This document shows, piece by piece, positions 8,561 through 17,175 of a stretch of 64,000 bases of DNA. The stretch is from CAJINA01 sp964647585 (lineage in GTDB: Bacteria; Desulfobacterota; Desulfobacteria; Desulfobacterales; CAJINA01). Each line of letters starts with the position of its first letter. The first letter of the stretch is position 1. A program made the translations under genes and the position numbers. The notes beneath the pieces were generated by a model, which saw only the letters and a program-made list of their open reading frames with translations, was not told where the DNA came from and did not search any database. The stretch is from positions 31,465-95,464 of the forward strand of contig CAZYGG010000005.1 of the NCBI GenBank assembly GCA_964647585.1, in the 5' to 3' direction.

Positions 8561-8851
8561 ATGATGGTTTTGGTCAGTTACGATGTTTCAACTCAAGACA
8601 AGGAAGGCGCAAGAAGACTGCGCCGGGTGGCAAAAGCGTGCAAAGATTATGGGCAGCGTGTCCAGTATTCCGTATTTGAGTGCATTGTCGATCCGGCCCA
8701 ATGGACGAAATTCAAGCACAGGTTGATGGATGAAATTGATTCCGAAAGGGACAGTTTGCGCTTTTATTTCCTTGGTTCTAACTGGCAAAAGCGGATTGAG
8801 CATGTCGGTGCAAAAGAGAGTCTTGATCAGGAGGGGCCCCTTGTCATTTGA
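8561..8851 (+). CDS. cas2: Cas2 (type I-C)
   Basis: Cas2 forms the dimeric core of the Cas1-Cas2 integration complex. The protein has 96 residues with the ferredoxin-fold signature VLVSYDVSTQDKEGARRLRR and the later YGQRVQYSVFEC strand, both diagnostic. Start at ATG 8561 follows an AGGTGATGAT stretch; a second ATG is directly adjacent. The stop is 180 bases before the first CRISPR repeat, which leaves room for the leader. Confidence 0.97.
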   Translation: MMVLVSYDVSTQDKEGARRLRRVAKACKDYGQRVQYSVFECIVDPAQWTKFKHRLMDEIDSERDSLRFYFLGSNWQKRIEHVGAKESLDQEGPLVI

Positions 8852-9031
8852 TAGATTGCGAACCTCTTGTAAACAGGTTTTGCCGGAGGGTTCGCAGATA
8901 CGATACCGTACTAATATCAATTGGAAATTAGGATATTTGTTCTTTGACAAGCTATTAGGATCACGCAGAAAGTGTGGCTTCGCAGAAGTTGAGTATTATT
9001 GTTTGTTATTTTATTAGGTTGTAATGTTACT
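8852..9031 (+). promoter_or_regulatory. CRISPR leader between cas2 and the array
   Basis: The 180 bases between cas2 and the first repeat contain no gene and become strongly AT-rich towards the repeat. They are expected to hold the array promoter and the Cas1-Cas2 docking sequence. A hairpin with perfect 8-bp arms (TGCGAACC at 8857-8864 and GGTTCGCA at 8889-8896) sits directly after the cas2 stop; no long U-run follows it. The orientation is supported by the repeats ending in ATTGAAAC, the crRNA 5' handle sequence, and by the degenerate repeat at the opposite end. Confidence 0.8.
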
Positions 9032-11743
9032 GTCGCCCCCCGTGCGGGGGCGTGGATTGAAACTGGCGGAAGTGAAGTAATATCATTACAGGTAGCAAGT
9101 CGCCCCCCGTGCGGGGGCGTGGATTGAAACATTTTTCTTCCTTTTTATTTTTATTCCAATATTGTCGCCCCCCGTGCGGGGGCGTGGATTGAAACATATT
9201 GTGCATCACCAATAAAGGATTTAAACTCAGGTCGCCCCCCGTGCGGGGGCGTGGATTGAAACTTTATTATTTTTATTATTTTCTTTATTTAAAAAGTCGC
9301 CCCCCGTGCGGGGGCGTGGATTGAAACTGTTTATGTGCTATTCTTTCGGGCAACGAAATAAGTCGCCCCCCGTGCGGGGGCGTGGATTGAAACACCCTGG
9401 ACGAGTGGCGGGCAATTGCTGAGTTCAGTCGCCCCCCGTGCGGGGGCGTGGATTGAAACTAGAGCAGAGAGACACTATAACGCGACTTGAAAGTCGCCCC
9501 CCGTGCGGGGGCGTGGATTGAAACTGTTTATGTGCTATTCTTTCNNNNNNNNNNNNNNNNNNNNNNNNNNNNNNNNNNNNNNNNNNNNNNNNNNNNNNNN
9601 NNNNNNNNNNNNNNNNNNNNNNNNNNNNNNNNNNNNNNNNNNNNGGGCAACGAAATAAGTCGCCCCCCGTGCGGGGGCGTGGATTGAAACAGGTCTTTCC
9701 GACAAGAATTTTAAAAACTGCCCCATGTCGCCCCCCGTGCGGGGGCGTGGATTGAAACTGGAGTTACAGTTACTTTGGGTAAGGATTTAGATAGTCGCCC
9801 CCCGTGCGGGGGCGTGGATTGAAACAATATCATCTTTAGGGTTTAGTAACACATGGGACGGTCGCCCCCCGTGCGGGGGCGTGGATTGAAACTTGTTCTC
9901 TTGCATCACTACCTCTTTGTTTCATGTCGCCCCCCGTGCGGGGGCGTGGATTGAAACTCTTTAAACAATGTAGAAACAGATAAATATATCGGTCGCCCCC
10001 CGTGCGGGGGCGTGGATTGAAACTCTTAATATAATCAACATCTCTTTATAGAATTTCGTCGCCCCCCGTGCGGGGGCGTGGATTGAAACGTCTTCGGTCT
10101 CGGGGTAATTTTGGCTGAAGTCGTGTCGCCCCCCGTGCGGGGGCGTGGATTGAAACAATATATTCTTGATCTGCTCCTGCTTTTTTTAATGTCGCCCCCC
10201 GTGCGGGGGCGTGGATTGAAACATGTCGTGGGAGTAAACTACAGGCATACTTACAAGTCGCCCCCCGTGCGGGGGCGTGGATTGAAACTTAACGCCCATG
10301 CAGGAACCATTCCGTCAAAATTAGTCGCCCCCCGTGCGGGGGCGTGGATTGAAACAATTGAGCTCCGCACTTTGGACACTTCATTTTATGTCGCCCCCCG
10401 TGCGGGGGCGTGGATTGAAACTGTGTCTACGAGCGATGGCCTGACCACATTCTCGGGTCGCCCCCCGTGCGGGGGCGTGGATTGAAACTATGTGATAGTT
10501 GTTTTAATTTGGGAGATTGTTGAGTCGCCCCCCGTGCGGGGGCGTGGATTGAAACCGTGTATCTCTCGCAGCAACGCGATACACTCCTGGTCGCCCCCCG
10601 TGCGGGGGCGTGGATTGAAACTTTTATGTCCAGACGGATGAATCAGAAAGAGCAAGTCGCCCCCCGTGCGGGGGCGTGGATTGAAACTAGTTAAATCAAT
10701 ATTACTCATAATAAAGTCCATGTCGCCCCCCGTGCGGGGGCGTGGATTGAAACCTAACATCCGAAATCTTGTTTCTTCGTTATCTGTGTCGCCCCCCGTG
10801 CGGGGGCGTGGATTGAAACTTGATAATCTCCAACACAATTAATTATTACATCGTCGCCCCCCGTGCGGGGGCGTGGATTGAAACTTTCGCAATGGGTAAA
10901 CACCATGAGCGAATCGTGTCGCCCCCCGTGCGGGGGCGTGGATTGAAACCAGAGATTCTCGACCTTGTCACCCGGGAATCCCCGTCGCCCCCCGTGCGGG
11001 GGCGTGGATTGAAACTCGGTGGGGTCCTTATCATCCCCTTCAGGATTTCGTCGCCCCCCGTGCGGGGGCGTGGATTGAAACTTGAATCTGTGACTTCACA
11101 GGACTGGACTTCAGCGTCGCCCCCCGTGCGGGGGCGTGGATTGAAACAAGTCAATCCCGGTCTTTGCGATAGAATCAACCGGTCGCCCCCCGTGCGGGGG
11201 CGTGGATTGAAACTCGAAATGTTTGACAAGTTGCCGGATTATGCGAGTCGCCCCCCGTGCGGGGGCGTGGATTGAAACACGCCTTTAGAACGGAAAGGGG
11301 GCAAGATGGCAAGTCGCCCCCCGTGCGGGGGCGTGGATTGAAACCGCAAGTACGAACTAAAAATCGCTGAAATGAAAAAGTCGCCCCCCGTGCGGGGGCG
11401 TGGATTGAAACTAGTTCGAATTCCGAATAGCCCATCGTGTCAATAGTCGCCCCCCGTGCGGGGGCGTGGATTGAAACTCGGCAAGGCGTCAACGGATCAA
11501 CTCTCGTATTCGTCGCCCCCCGTGCGGGGGCGTGGATTGAAACGGGTACGAGTGGTATGACGGCCTGAAGCCGGCAGCCAGTCGCCCCCCGTGCGGGGGC
11601 GTGGATTGAAACAGGTTTTCTCAGGCATGGACCGGGCTCAAGGCCAGTCGCCCCCCGTGCGGGGGCGTGGATTGAAACTCGCCAAGTGTACTCAAGAAAT
11701 ATGACCCCCCAGTCGCTCCCCGTGCGGGGGCGTGGATTGAAAC
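9032..11743 (+). CRISPR. Type I-C CRISPR array, 40 visible repeats
   Basis: Forty 32-nt repeats were placed one by one: eight before the N-gap (first 9032-9063, eighth 9493-9524) and thirty-two after it (first 9659-9690, last 11712-11743). The repeat reads GTCGCCCCCCGTGCGG followed by GGGCGTGGATTGAAAC; its palindromic CGCCCCC/GGGGGCG core fits a type I-C repeat hairpin. Spacers are 33-37 nt, mostly 34. All repeats look identical except the last, which has T instead of C at position 6; this marks the trailer end. The spacer at 9328-9361 recurs across the N-gap (9525-9544 plus 9645-9658). Spacers near the leader are notably AT-rich. Targets cannot be assigned without a search. Confidence 0.98.
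9545..9644. other. Assembly gap (100 N) inside a CRISPR spacer
   Basis: Exactly 100 N interrupt the array, the usual placeholder for a gap of unknown size. The 20 bases left of it and the 14 bases right of it, joined, reproduce the intact spacer at 9328-9361 exactly. The gap is therefore an artefact of repeated array sequence, and the true number of spacers is not known from this assembly. Confidence 0.99.
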
Positions 11744-11814
11744 AATCGAAGGAATGTTCAATAAACCAAACATTTCCAGTCAGCCAATCATTGTTTCCTT
11801 GACCTCTTGCTCTT

Positions 11815-12228
11815 TTATTCCAGGATTCTCAAAGTCAGGACTTTGCGGTTTGCCGTCAACAACTGATACCGGCCGGAGCCCAACCGGAATCCTTCGCGGG
11901 CGGCTGATTTGGGGATTTGTTTTGGATAAGGATACTTTGAATCCAGGTCCAGCAGATACAGATCCAGGTGGATGATCCCGTCCCGCTCGCCCTGGTAGAC
12001 CAGCCGGGTGCGGTTAACCGTAGCGGCTTCGCCTGTCATCAGGACAACCTGATCGGTTGTTACCATTGATTTACGCAGTGGCTGGGCGGCCTCGGCCCGG
12101 CGTTGGTATTCACGCATCCGGGCATCATGATCCGCTGTGAAAGCCCTGTAAATAAGGGCTGCAAACGTCATCAGGGCAATGACGAGAAATAATGAAGACA
12201 CCCTTTTCTGGCGACGGGTAAGCGCCAT
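11815..12228 (-). CDS. Small single-pass membrane protein of unknown function
   Basis: The preferred start is ATG at 12228, with GGAG eight bases upstream, giving 137 residues; a longer frame to 12369 lacks a comparable site. Residues 1-10 are basic (MALTRRQKR), followed by one hydrophobic helix (VSSLFLVIALMTFAALIYRAF in two halves: VSSLFLVIAL, MTFAALIYRAF). The rest is a soluble domain ending in a lysine/leucine-rich strand (LTANRKVLTLRI). The N-in topology with a periplasmic C-terminal domain is inferred from the positive-inside rule. I do not recognise the family. It lies just beyond the trailer end of the CRISPR array and points towards it. Confidence 0.6.
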   Translation of the reverse strand: MALTRRQKRVSSLFLVIALMTFAALIYRAFTADHDARMREYQRRAEAAQPLRKSMVTTDQVVLMTGEAATVNRTRLVYQGERDGIIHLDLYLLDLDSKYPYPKQIPKSAAREGFRLGSGRYQLLTANRKVLTLRILE

Positions 12229-12576
12229 TAGACGTGCTCCGCCGAAGTTATGAATTTCTGATGCGTAAGGCTGTGTCGATGCATAACGCCATCCTAATTG
12301 ATCGAAAAAGCAGTCGTCAAGAGCCAAATGCACCCAAATGGGTATTTTTGCCAGGCGGACGGAATTCAATTAAACTATCTGTTAACATAAAATATTTAAA
12401 ATATTAGGTTGCTATGGGTGTTTCCAAAAGATTCTCATTTGTACTCAGGTCACCTGTCACCATCCAGCCATGCGGAATTTGATCCACGGCCAGCAGAGCC
12501 GGAAAACAGCATAAGTCTATATCCCTGAAAAAAGCAGGGATTGCATTCTTCGACATGTGTATTATATTGAACACGA

Positions 12577-12591
12577 TACCACATTGTGGTA
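12577..12591. promoter_or_regulatory. Palindromic operator candidate upstream of the HTH gene
   Basis: TACCACA and TGTGGTA form a perfect inverted repeat around a single central T. The site lies 57 bases before the ATG of the HTH/zinc protein and within the divergent intergenic space shared with the membrane protein. Autoregulation by the HTH protein is the simplest reading but is inference only. Confidence 0.45.
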
Positions 12592-12648
12592 ATTTCGCTG
12601 AATCTACTGCAATTATATACAATTCTGACGATAATGATGGAGGCCTTG

Positions 12649-13038
12649 ATGGACAGCGCTGAGTTCGTTACCTTGAGAAAAAAGCTGGAAAAAACCCAAA
12701 AGCAGATGGCTCAGCTACTGGGCAAATCGATGAAAGCGGTACACAGCTACGAGCAGGGGTGGCGCACGATTCCGCCGGATGTTGAGCGGCAGATGTTGTT
12801 TCTGCTCTCCCGCAGTTTTGGCGGCAAACAAAAGCTCAAACCCTGCTGGACAGTGAACAAGTGCCCGACCGAGCGCAAAAAACAGTGCCCGGCCTGGGAA
12901 TTCAAATCCGGCCAGGAGTGCTGGTTTATCAGCGGCACCATCTGTGAAGGGGAAGCCCATAAAACGTGGGAGGAGAAACTGAAAGTCTGCCGGAAGTGCG
13001 AAGTCCTGATGCCGCTTCTTTCCGCTGATCCTGCCTGA
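12649..13038 (+). CDS. Helix-turn-helix protein with cysteine-rich (two-CW type) C-terminus
   Basis: ATG 12649 is chosen because GGAGG ends five bases upstream; this gives 129 residues. Residues about 6-60 form an XRE-like helix-turn-helix (LRKKLEKTQKQMAQLLGKS followed by HSYEQGWRTIP). The second half has a metal-binding pattern PCWTVNKCP, KKQCPAWE, QECWFISGTIC and VCRKCEVL, which fits the small two-CW zinc or Fe-S module seen in Desulfobacterota regulators. The cysteines suggest sensing of metal or redox state, an inference. It is followed after 52 bases by metY and may be transcribed with it. Confidence 0.75.
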   Translation: MDSAEFVTLRKKLEKTQKQMAQLLGKSMKAVHSYEQGWRTIPPDVERQMLFLLSRSFGGKQKLKPCWTVNKCPTERKKQCPAWEFKSGQECWFISGTICEGEAHKTWEEKLKVCRKCEVLMPLLSADPA

Positions 13039-13090
13039 CCTGTCATTATAAAAATATCCCTGTGCTATCATATTTACAAAGGAGTATACC

Positions 13091-14383
13091 ATGTCTGCCG
13101 ATTATAAATTTAATACCCTGGCCCTGCATGCCGGTGCCGTTCTGGACGAGACCGGATCCCGGGCCGTTCCGGTTCACCGGACCAGTGCCTATGTCTTCAA
13201 AGATACCCAACATGCCGCCAACCTCTTTGCCTTGAAAGAGTTGGGCAACATCTATACCCGTTTGATGAATCCCACCCAGGACGTCCTGAAGCAGCGGATG
13301 GCCGCCCTGGAAGGGGGCGCTGCCGGCCTGGCCCTGGCTTCCGGTACTTCGGCGATCTTCTACGCGGTGATCAACACCTGCAGCCAGGGAGATGAAGTGG
13401 TGTCAGCGGTGAACCTGTACGGCGGCACCTATACGATGTTCAACGATATCCTGCCCCAGTTCGGCATTAAGGTAAGGTTTGCCGATTCCCTGAAACCGGA
13501 AAGCTTCGAGGCCCTGATAAATGAAAAGACCCGTATGATCTTTACAGAAACCATCGGCAACCCGGTGCTGGATGTAGTCGATATTGAGGCGATTGCCAAA
13601 ATAGCCCAAAAACATCACCTGCCCCTGGTGGTCGACGCCACCTTTACGACGCCCTATATACAGCGACCCATAGAGCAGGGCGCCCATGTGGTGGTGCACT
13701 CCCTGACCAAGTGGCTGGGCGGGCACGGCAACGGGATCGGCGGCATTGTGGTGGATGCCGGCACGTTCGACTGGACTGATCCAAAATTCAATCTCTACAA
13801 TGAACCGGACCCTTCCTACCATGACATCCGCTATGCACACGATCTCGGCGATCTGAACCCGGTGGCCTTTATCATGCGTATGCGGCTGGTGCCCCTGAGA
13901 AATCTGGGTGCCTGTATCAGCCCCGACAATGCCTGGATGTTTCTGCAGGGGCTGGAAACCCTGCCGTTGAGGATGGAACGCCATTGCGAAAACGCCCTTA
14001 AGGTGGCGCAGTATCTGAAATCGCACAACTGCGTCGAATGGGTCAGATATCCCGGGCTTGAAGATGATCCGGCTCATGCGAGCGCCGCGCGACAGTTTGA
14101 AAACGGTTTTGGGGGCATGGTGGTGTTCGGTATCAAACAGGGCAAGGCCGCCGGCGAAAAGTTCATCAACAGCCTCAAGTTGTTTTCACACCTTGCCAAT
14201 GTGGGCGATGCCAAGAGTCTGGCCATCCACCCGGCTACCACGACCCACTCACAGCTTTCCGAGGAAGCCCAGCGGACCGGCGGCATAACCCCGGACCTGA
14301 TCCGGCTTTCCATCGGTATCGAGGCTGTGGAGGATATCTTTGCCGACCTGAATCAGGCCCTGGAGTGTGGCTGCTCGCTTTAG
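13091..14383 (+). CDS. metY: O-acetylhomoserine sulfhydrylase (homocysteine synthase)
   Basis: This 430-residue PLP enzyme of the Cys/Met-metabolism family condenses O-acetylhomoserine with sulfide to homocysteine. The N-terminus FNTLALHAGAVLDETGSRAV is typical of MetY, as is YTRLMNPTQDVLKQRMAALEGG. The PLP lysine lies in HSLTKWLGGHGNGIGG, and the C-terminal HPATTTHSQL is the MetY-class substrate-binding motif. AAAGGAG precedes the ATG. The metX gene that makes its substrate follows 135 bases later, separated by a palindromic repeat. In a sulfide-producing anaerobe this direct sulfhydrylation route is expected. Confidence 0.95.
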   Translation: MSADYKFNTLALHAGAVLDETGSRAVPVHRTSAYVFKDTQHAANLFALKELGNIYTRLMNPTQDVLKQRMAALEGGAAGLALASGTSAIFYAVINTCSQGDEVVSAVNLYGGTYTMFNDILPQFGIKVRFADSLKPESFEALINEKTRMIFTETIGNPVLDVVDIEAIAKIAQKHHLPLVVDATFTTPYIQRPIEQGAHVVVHSLTKWLGGHGNGIGGIVVDAGTFDWTDPKFNLYNEPDPSYHDIRYAHDLGDLNPVAFIMRMRLVPLRNLGACISPDNAWMFLQGLETLPLRMERHCENALKVAQYLKSHNCVEWVRYPGLEDDPAHASAARQFENGFGGMVVFGIKQGKAAGEKFINSLKLFSHLANVGDAKSLAIHPATTTHSQLSEEAQRTGGITPDLIRLSIGIEAVEDIFADLNQALECGCSL

Positions 14384-14399
14384 GGAATAGTCACGAACC

Positions 14400-14490
14400 T
14401 GTCATGCTGAGGAACGAAGTGACGAAGAATCTCTGACAGTAAAAAAGGCCCTATGCCCGCAAGGGACTCTTCACTTCGTTCAGAGTGACA
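14400..14490. repeat. Palindromic intergenic repeat between metY and metX
   Basis: The element begins TGTCATGCTGAGGAACGAAG and ends TTCACTTCGTTCAGAGTGACA (last 21 bases, first base omitted from the arm). The two ends are imperfect inverted complements over about 30 bases. Such TGTCA-ended stem-loops with AACGAAGTGA cores are common dispersed elements in deltaproteobacterial genomes. It separates two genes of one pathway and may affect the metY/metX expression ratio. Confidence 0.75.
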
Positions 14491-14518
14491 GCTCGAAAAG
14501 AACAACGGATAGAACTTA

Positions 14519-15685
14519 ATGAGCGAATACATTGAACATGACCAGGTCGGTGAGTCGGTGGGGCTGGTAGAGAAACAGACGTTTACTTTCGCCCGGTCTC
14601 CTGAAGAACTGGTGTTGGAAAACGGTGCCCGGCTCGGACCGGTTACGCTGGCCTATGAAACCTATGGCAAGCTGAATGCGGAACAGGATAACGCCATCCT
14701 GATCCTGCACGCTTTTTCAGGGGACGCCCATGTGGCCGGATATCACCACAAAGACGACCCCCGTCCCGGCTGGTGGGATTTCATGGTAGGCCCCGGCAAA
14801 GGGATCGACACAGACCGCTACTTTGTAATTTGTTCCAATATTCTGGGTAGCTGTAACGGTTCAACCGGGCCCGCCTCCATAAACCCGGCTACCGGGAATG
14901 CATACGGCCTTGCGTTTCCCATGGTAACCATCGGAGACATGGTGGCTGCCCAGAAAGTGCTCATCGACCATCTCGGGATCAATAAGCTGCATGCGGTCAT
15001 CGGCGGCTCGGTGGGTGGGATGCAGGCGTTGGAATGGACGGTGCGGTATCCGGAGATGGTCGGATCTGCGGTACTTCTGGCGACCACGACCCGCCACTCG
15101 GCCCAGGCCATCGCCTTCAACGAAGTTGCCCGGCAGGCCATCTGTGCCGACCCCCTGTGGAATAAAGGCGACTACTATGGGGGCGACCGGCCGGATACAG
15201 GGCTGGCCGTAGCCCGGATGATCGGCCATATCACCTACCTGTCGGATGAAGCCATGCGGCTCAAGTTCGATCGGCGGCTACAGGATCGGGCCGATTTTTC
15301 ATTCAATTTCGATGCCGAGTTCCAGGTGGAAAGCTATCTGCGCTACCAGGGCCGCAAGTTTGTAGAGCGGTTTGATGCCAACGCGTTTCTCTATATCACC
15401 AAGGCCTCGGATTATTACGACTTTGAACGGCAATATGGCAACGGGTCCGCAGTCAAGGCTTTTTCGGGAGCTGCGGCCAAATTCCTGGTGGTCTCGTTCA
15501 CGTCCGACTGGCTTTACCCGACCTATCAGTCCCGGGCCATGGTCAAGGCCATGAAGAAGACGGGCCTGGATGTCAGCTTCTGTGAAATCGAGGCCCGCTG
15601 GGGGCACGATGCCTTTTTGTTGCCCTCGGACAGATTGTCGGCGCTCATGAAAGGGTTTCTGGGACATGGCAATGGAAACAGTTGA
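14519..15685 (+). CDS. metX: Homoserine O-acetyltransferase
   Basis: MetX acetylates homoserine with acetyl-CoA as the first step of this methionine route. The 388-residue alpha/beta hydrolase shows the GGSVGGMQALEWT nucleophile elbow with the catalytic serine, the CSNILGSCNGSTGPASINP block diagnostic of MetX, and a C-terminal WGHDAFLLP with the catalytic His/Asp region. Start at ATG 14519 gives the normal N-terminus. The last 20 bases overlap the beginning of metW, a widely conserved metX-metW arrangement. Together with the upstream metY this makes homocysteine from homoserine and sulfide. Confidence 0.95.
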   Translation: MSEYIEHDQVGESVGLVEKQTFTFARSPEELVLENGARLGPVTLAYETYGKLNAEQDNAILILHAFSGDAHVAGYHHKDDPRPGWWDFMVGPGKGIDTDRYFVICSNILGSCNGSTGPASINPATGNAYGLAFPMVTIGDMVAAQKVLIDHLGINKLHAVIGGSVGGMQALEWTVRYPEMVGSAVLLATTTRHSAQAIAFNEVARQAICADPLWNKGDYYGGDRPDTGLAVARMIGHITYLSDEAMRLKFDRRLQDRADFSFNFDAEFQVESYLRYQGRKFVERFDANAFLYITKASDYYDFERQYGNGSAVKAFSGAAAKFLVVSFTSDWLYPTYQSRAMVKAMKKTGLDVSFCEIEARWGHDAFLLPSDRLSALMKGFLGHGNGNS

Positions 15686-16301
15686 AAATAGCGGCTTGCG
15701 CTATGACCTGCGGGTCGTGGCTGCCTGGATACACCCCGGGGCGCGGGTTCTGGGACTGGGGTGCGGCGAAGGTGACTTGCTGCATTACCTGAAAACTAAA
15801 AAAGATGTCGCCTGTACGGGTATCGAGATAGATGAAGCCCGGGTGGCTTATTGTATTGAACGGGGATTGACCGTACTCCAGGGGGATATTAACGAGGAGG
15901 TGCGGGATTATCCCAACGATGCGTTTGACTACGTCGTCCTGAGCCAGACCCTGCAGCAGATCTACGACCCGGCCGATCTGATCAAGTCCATGCTGCGCAT
16001 AGGCAAGCGGGCTGTGGTGAGTTTCCCTAATTTCAGTCACTGGAAAGTGCGCCTCCAGCTGCTGCTTAAAGGTATCGCGCCGGTGTCCCGGGAATTGCCC
16101 TACCAGTGGCATGATACGCCCAACATTCGGGTCATTACTATCGAGGATTTCCGGCGTTATGCCGGCGAGGTGGGGTTTAAAATACTGCGCGAAGTCGCTA
16201 TCAATACCAACAACGAAGACCGGCGTGGAAACATCATCACCGTGTTGCCAAACCTGAGGGCGAGCTACGGTATTTTTCTCATCGGAAAGGAGTCGACGTG
16301 A
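15666..16301 (+). CDS. metW: Methionine biosynthesis protein MetW
   Basis: MetW is a methyltransferase-fold partner of MetX, required in several proteobacteria for full MetX activity. The 211-residue protein shows a class I SAM-binding-like motif VLGLGCGEGDLLHYL, then a VLSQTLQQIYDPADLIKSML stretch (in part: LQQIYDPADLI) and the family's FPNFSHWKVRLQLLL. It overlaps metX by 20 bases and the MOSC gene by 4. The third conserved residue of motif I is Gly rather than the common Asp, so catalytic methyl transfer is uncertain. Confidence 0.93.
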   Translation: MAMETVENSGLRYDLRVVAAWIHPGARVLGLGCGEGDLLHYLKTKKDVACTGIEIDEARVAYCIERGLTVLQGDINEEVRDYPNDAFDYVVLSQTLQQIYDPADLIKSMLRIGKRAVVSFPNFSHWKVRLQLLLKGIAPVSRELPYQWHDTPNIRVITIEDFRRYAGEVGFKILREVAINTNNEDRRGNIITVLPNLRASYGIFLIGKEST

Positions 16302-16729
16302 AAATTGTTTCAATTTCAACCAGCCGGAAAAAAGGTACGGTTAAAAGACAGGTGGATAGGGCCTACCTCATGGAAGGCCACGGCCTGGAAGGGGACGCCC
16401 ATGCGGGTGAGTGGCATCGCCAGGTGAGCTTTCTCTCCGCAGAAAGTATTGGCGGGGCCCGGGAGAAGGGCCTGGATGTGGGGTTCGGTGACTTTGCCGA
16501 AAATATAGCCACAACCGGTATAGACTGGGTCAACGTACCCGTGGGCACAATATTCCAACTGGGGGCGACCGCGCTGGTTGAAATAACCCAGATTGGTAAA
16601 GAGTGCCATAACCGGTGTGCAATCTATTACAAAGCCGGGGATTGTATTATGCCCAAGGAAGGTGTTTTCGCCCGGGTGTTAAAAAGCGGCACCATTGACT
16701 GTGGGGATGCCATTGAACGCGTGCGCTGA
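16298..16729 (+). CDS. MOSC domain protein
   Basis: The 143-residue protein consists of one MOSC domain, a beta-barrel fold thought to carry sulfur from a conserved cysteine to metal-sulfur or sulfur-carrier acceptors. The domain hallmark here is QIGKECHNRCAIYY with the key cysteine, after EGDAHAGEWHRQVSFL. It starts at a GTG that overlaps the metW stop (GTGA) and is preceded by AAAGGAG. Its position as the last gene of the metX-metW unit suggests a sulfur-transfer role, but the substrate is unknown. A weak hairpin (ACCGG 16739-16743, CCGGT 16751-16755) follows the stop. Confidence 0.88.
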   Translation: MKIVSISTSRKKGTVKRQVDRAYLMEGHGLEGDAHAGEWHRQVSFLSAESIGGAREKGLDVGFGDFAENIATTGIDWVNVPVGTIFQLGATALVEITQIGKECHNRCAIYYKAGDCIMPKEGVFARVLKSGTIDCGDAIERVR

Positions 16730-17175
16730 AAAACAATGACCGGCTCCTTTCCGGTAATCAGCCTGGCGAACCACCAGTGAAACGATAGTGGCGCAACGAT
16801 TGCTGCGAAGTTTCATCCAATTTTGTTAAAAAACTGCCGGGCTGTTCCAGGATACGCCCGGAACCATGCCTTCCCGGGGTTCTAAACGGGCGGGTATGAC
16901 GGCGGAACGCGCGCTGGCCTTGCCCCGGCATATAAACCCCATTGGACACCGGGGCCCAATTCTTCCGGATGCCGATAAAATCCCAACTTATATTAATGGG
17001 TTGTATTGTATAAACAACTGTGGTTTGTTGTCGGGAAAGGCGCAGCTTTTTTTCTTCACTGGACAGTCGCGCAGCTTTATGTAAAAAACACATTTTTCCC
17101 ATGACGCGGCCAATTCAGGGCTGCCATGGAACCCACAGGATGCAGAATAGTCAAGACGCTTAAAGGAGTACCGCA
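16730..17175. other. Intergenic region, 446 bp, no gene seen
   Basis: No coding frame with a ribosome site is present. After a small hairpin at 16739-16755 the region is GC-rich, then becomes AT-rich near 16975-17090, where a promoter for the sensor kinase is likely. No convincing -35/-10 pair or sigma-54 site was found. AAAGGAG at 17162-17168 serves the TTG start of the next gene. Confidence 0.5.

Noticed and set aside
8917..11492. Open frames up to 151 codons on both strands across the CRISPR array
   Set aside because: They are periodic translations of the 32-nt repeat (SPPVRGRGLK and NPRPRTGGD strings) and not genes.
12404..12622. 72-codon minus-strand frame between the membrane protein and the HTH gene
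   Set aside because: No ribosome site or recognisable features; it would also span the palindromic operator.
13039..13090. SAM riboswitch upstream of metY
   Set aside because: Only 52 bases separate metY from the preceding gene and no such fold is visible.
13403..14077. 224-codon minus-strand frame
   Set aside because: It lies entirely within metY on the other strand and has no family match.
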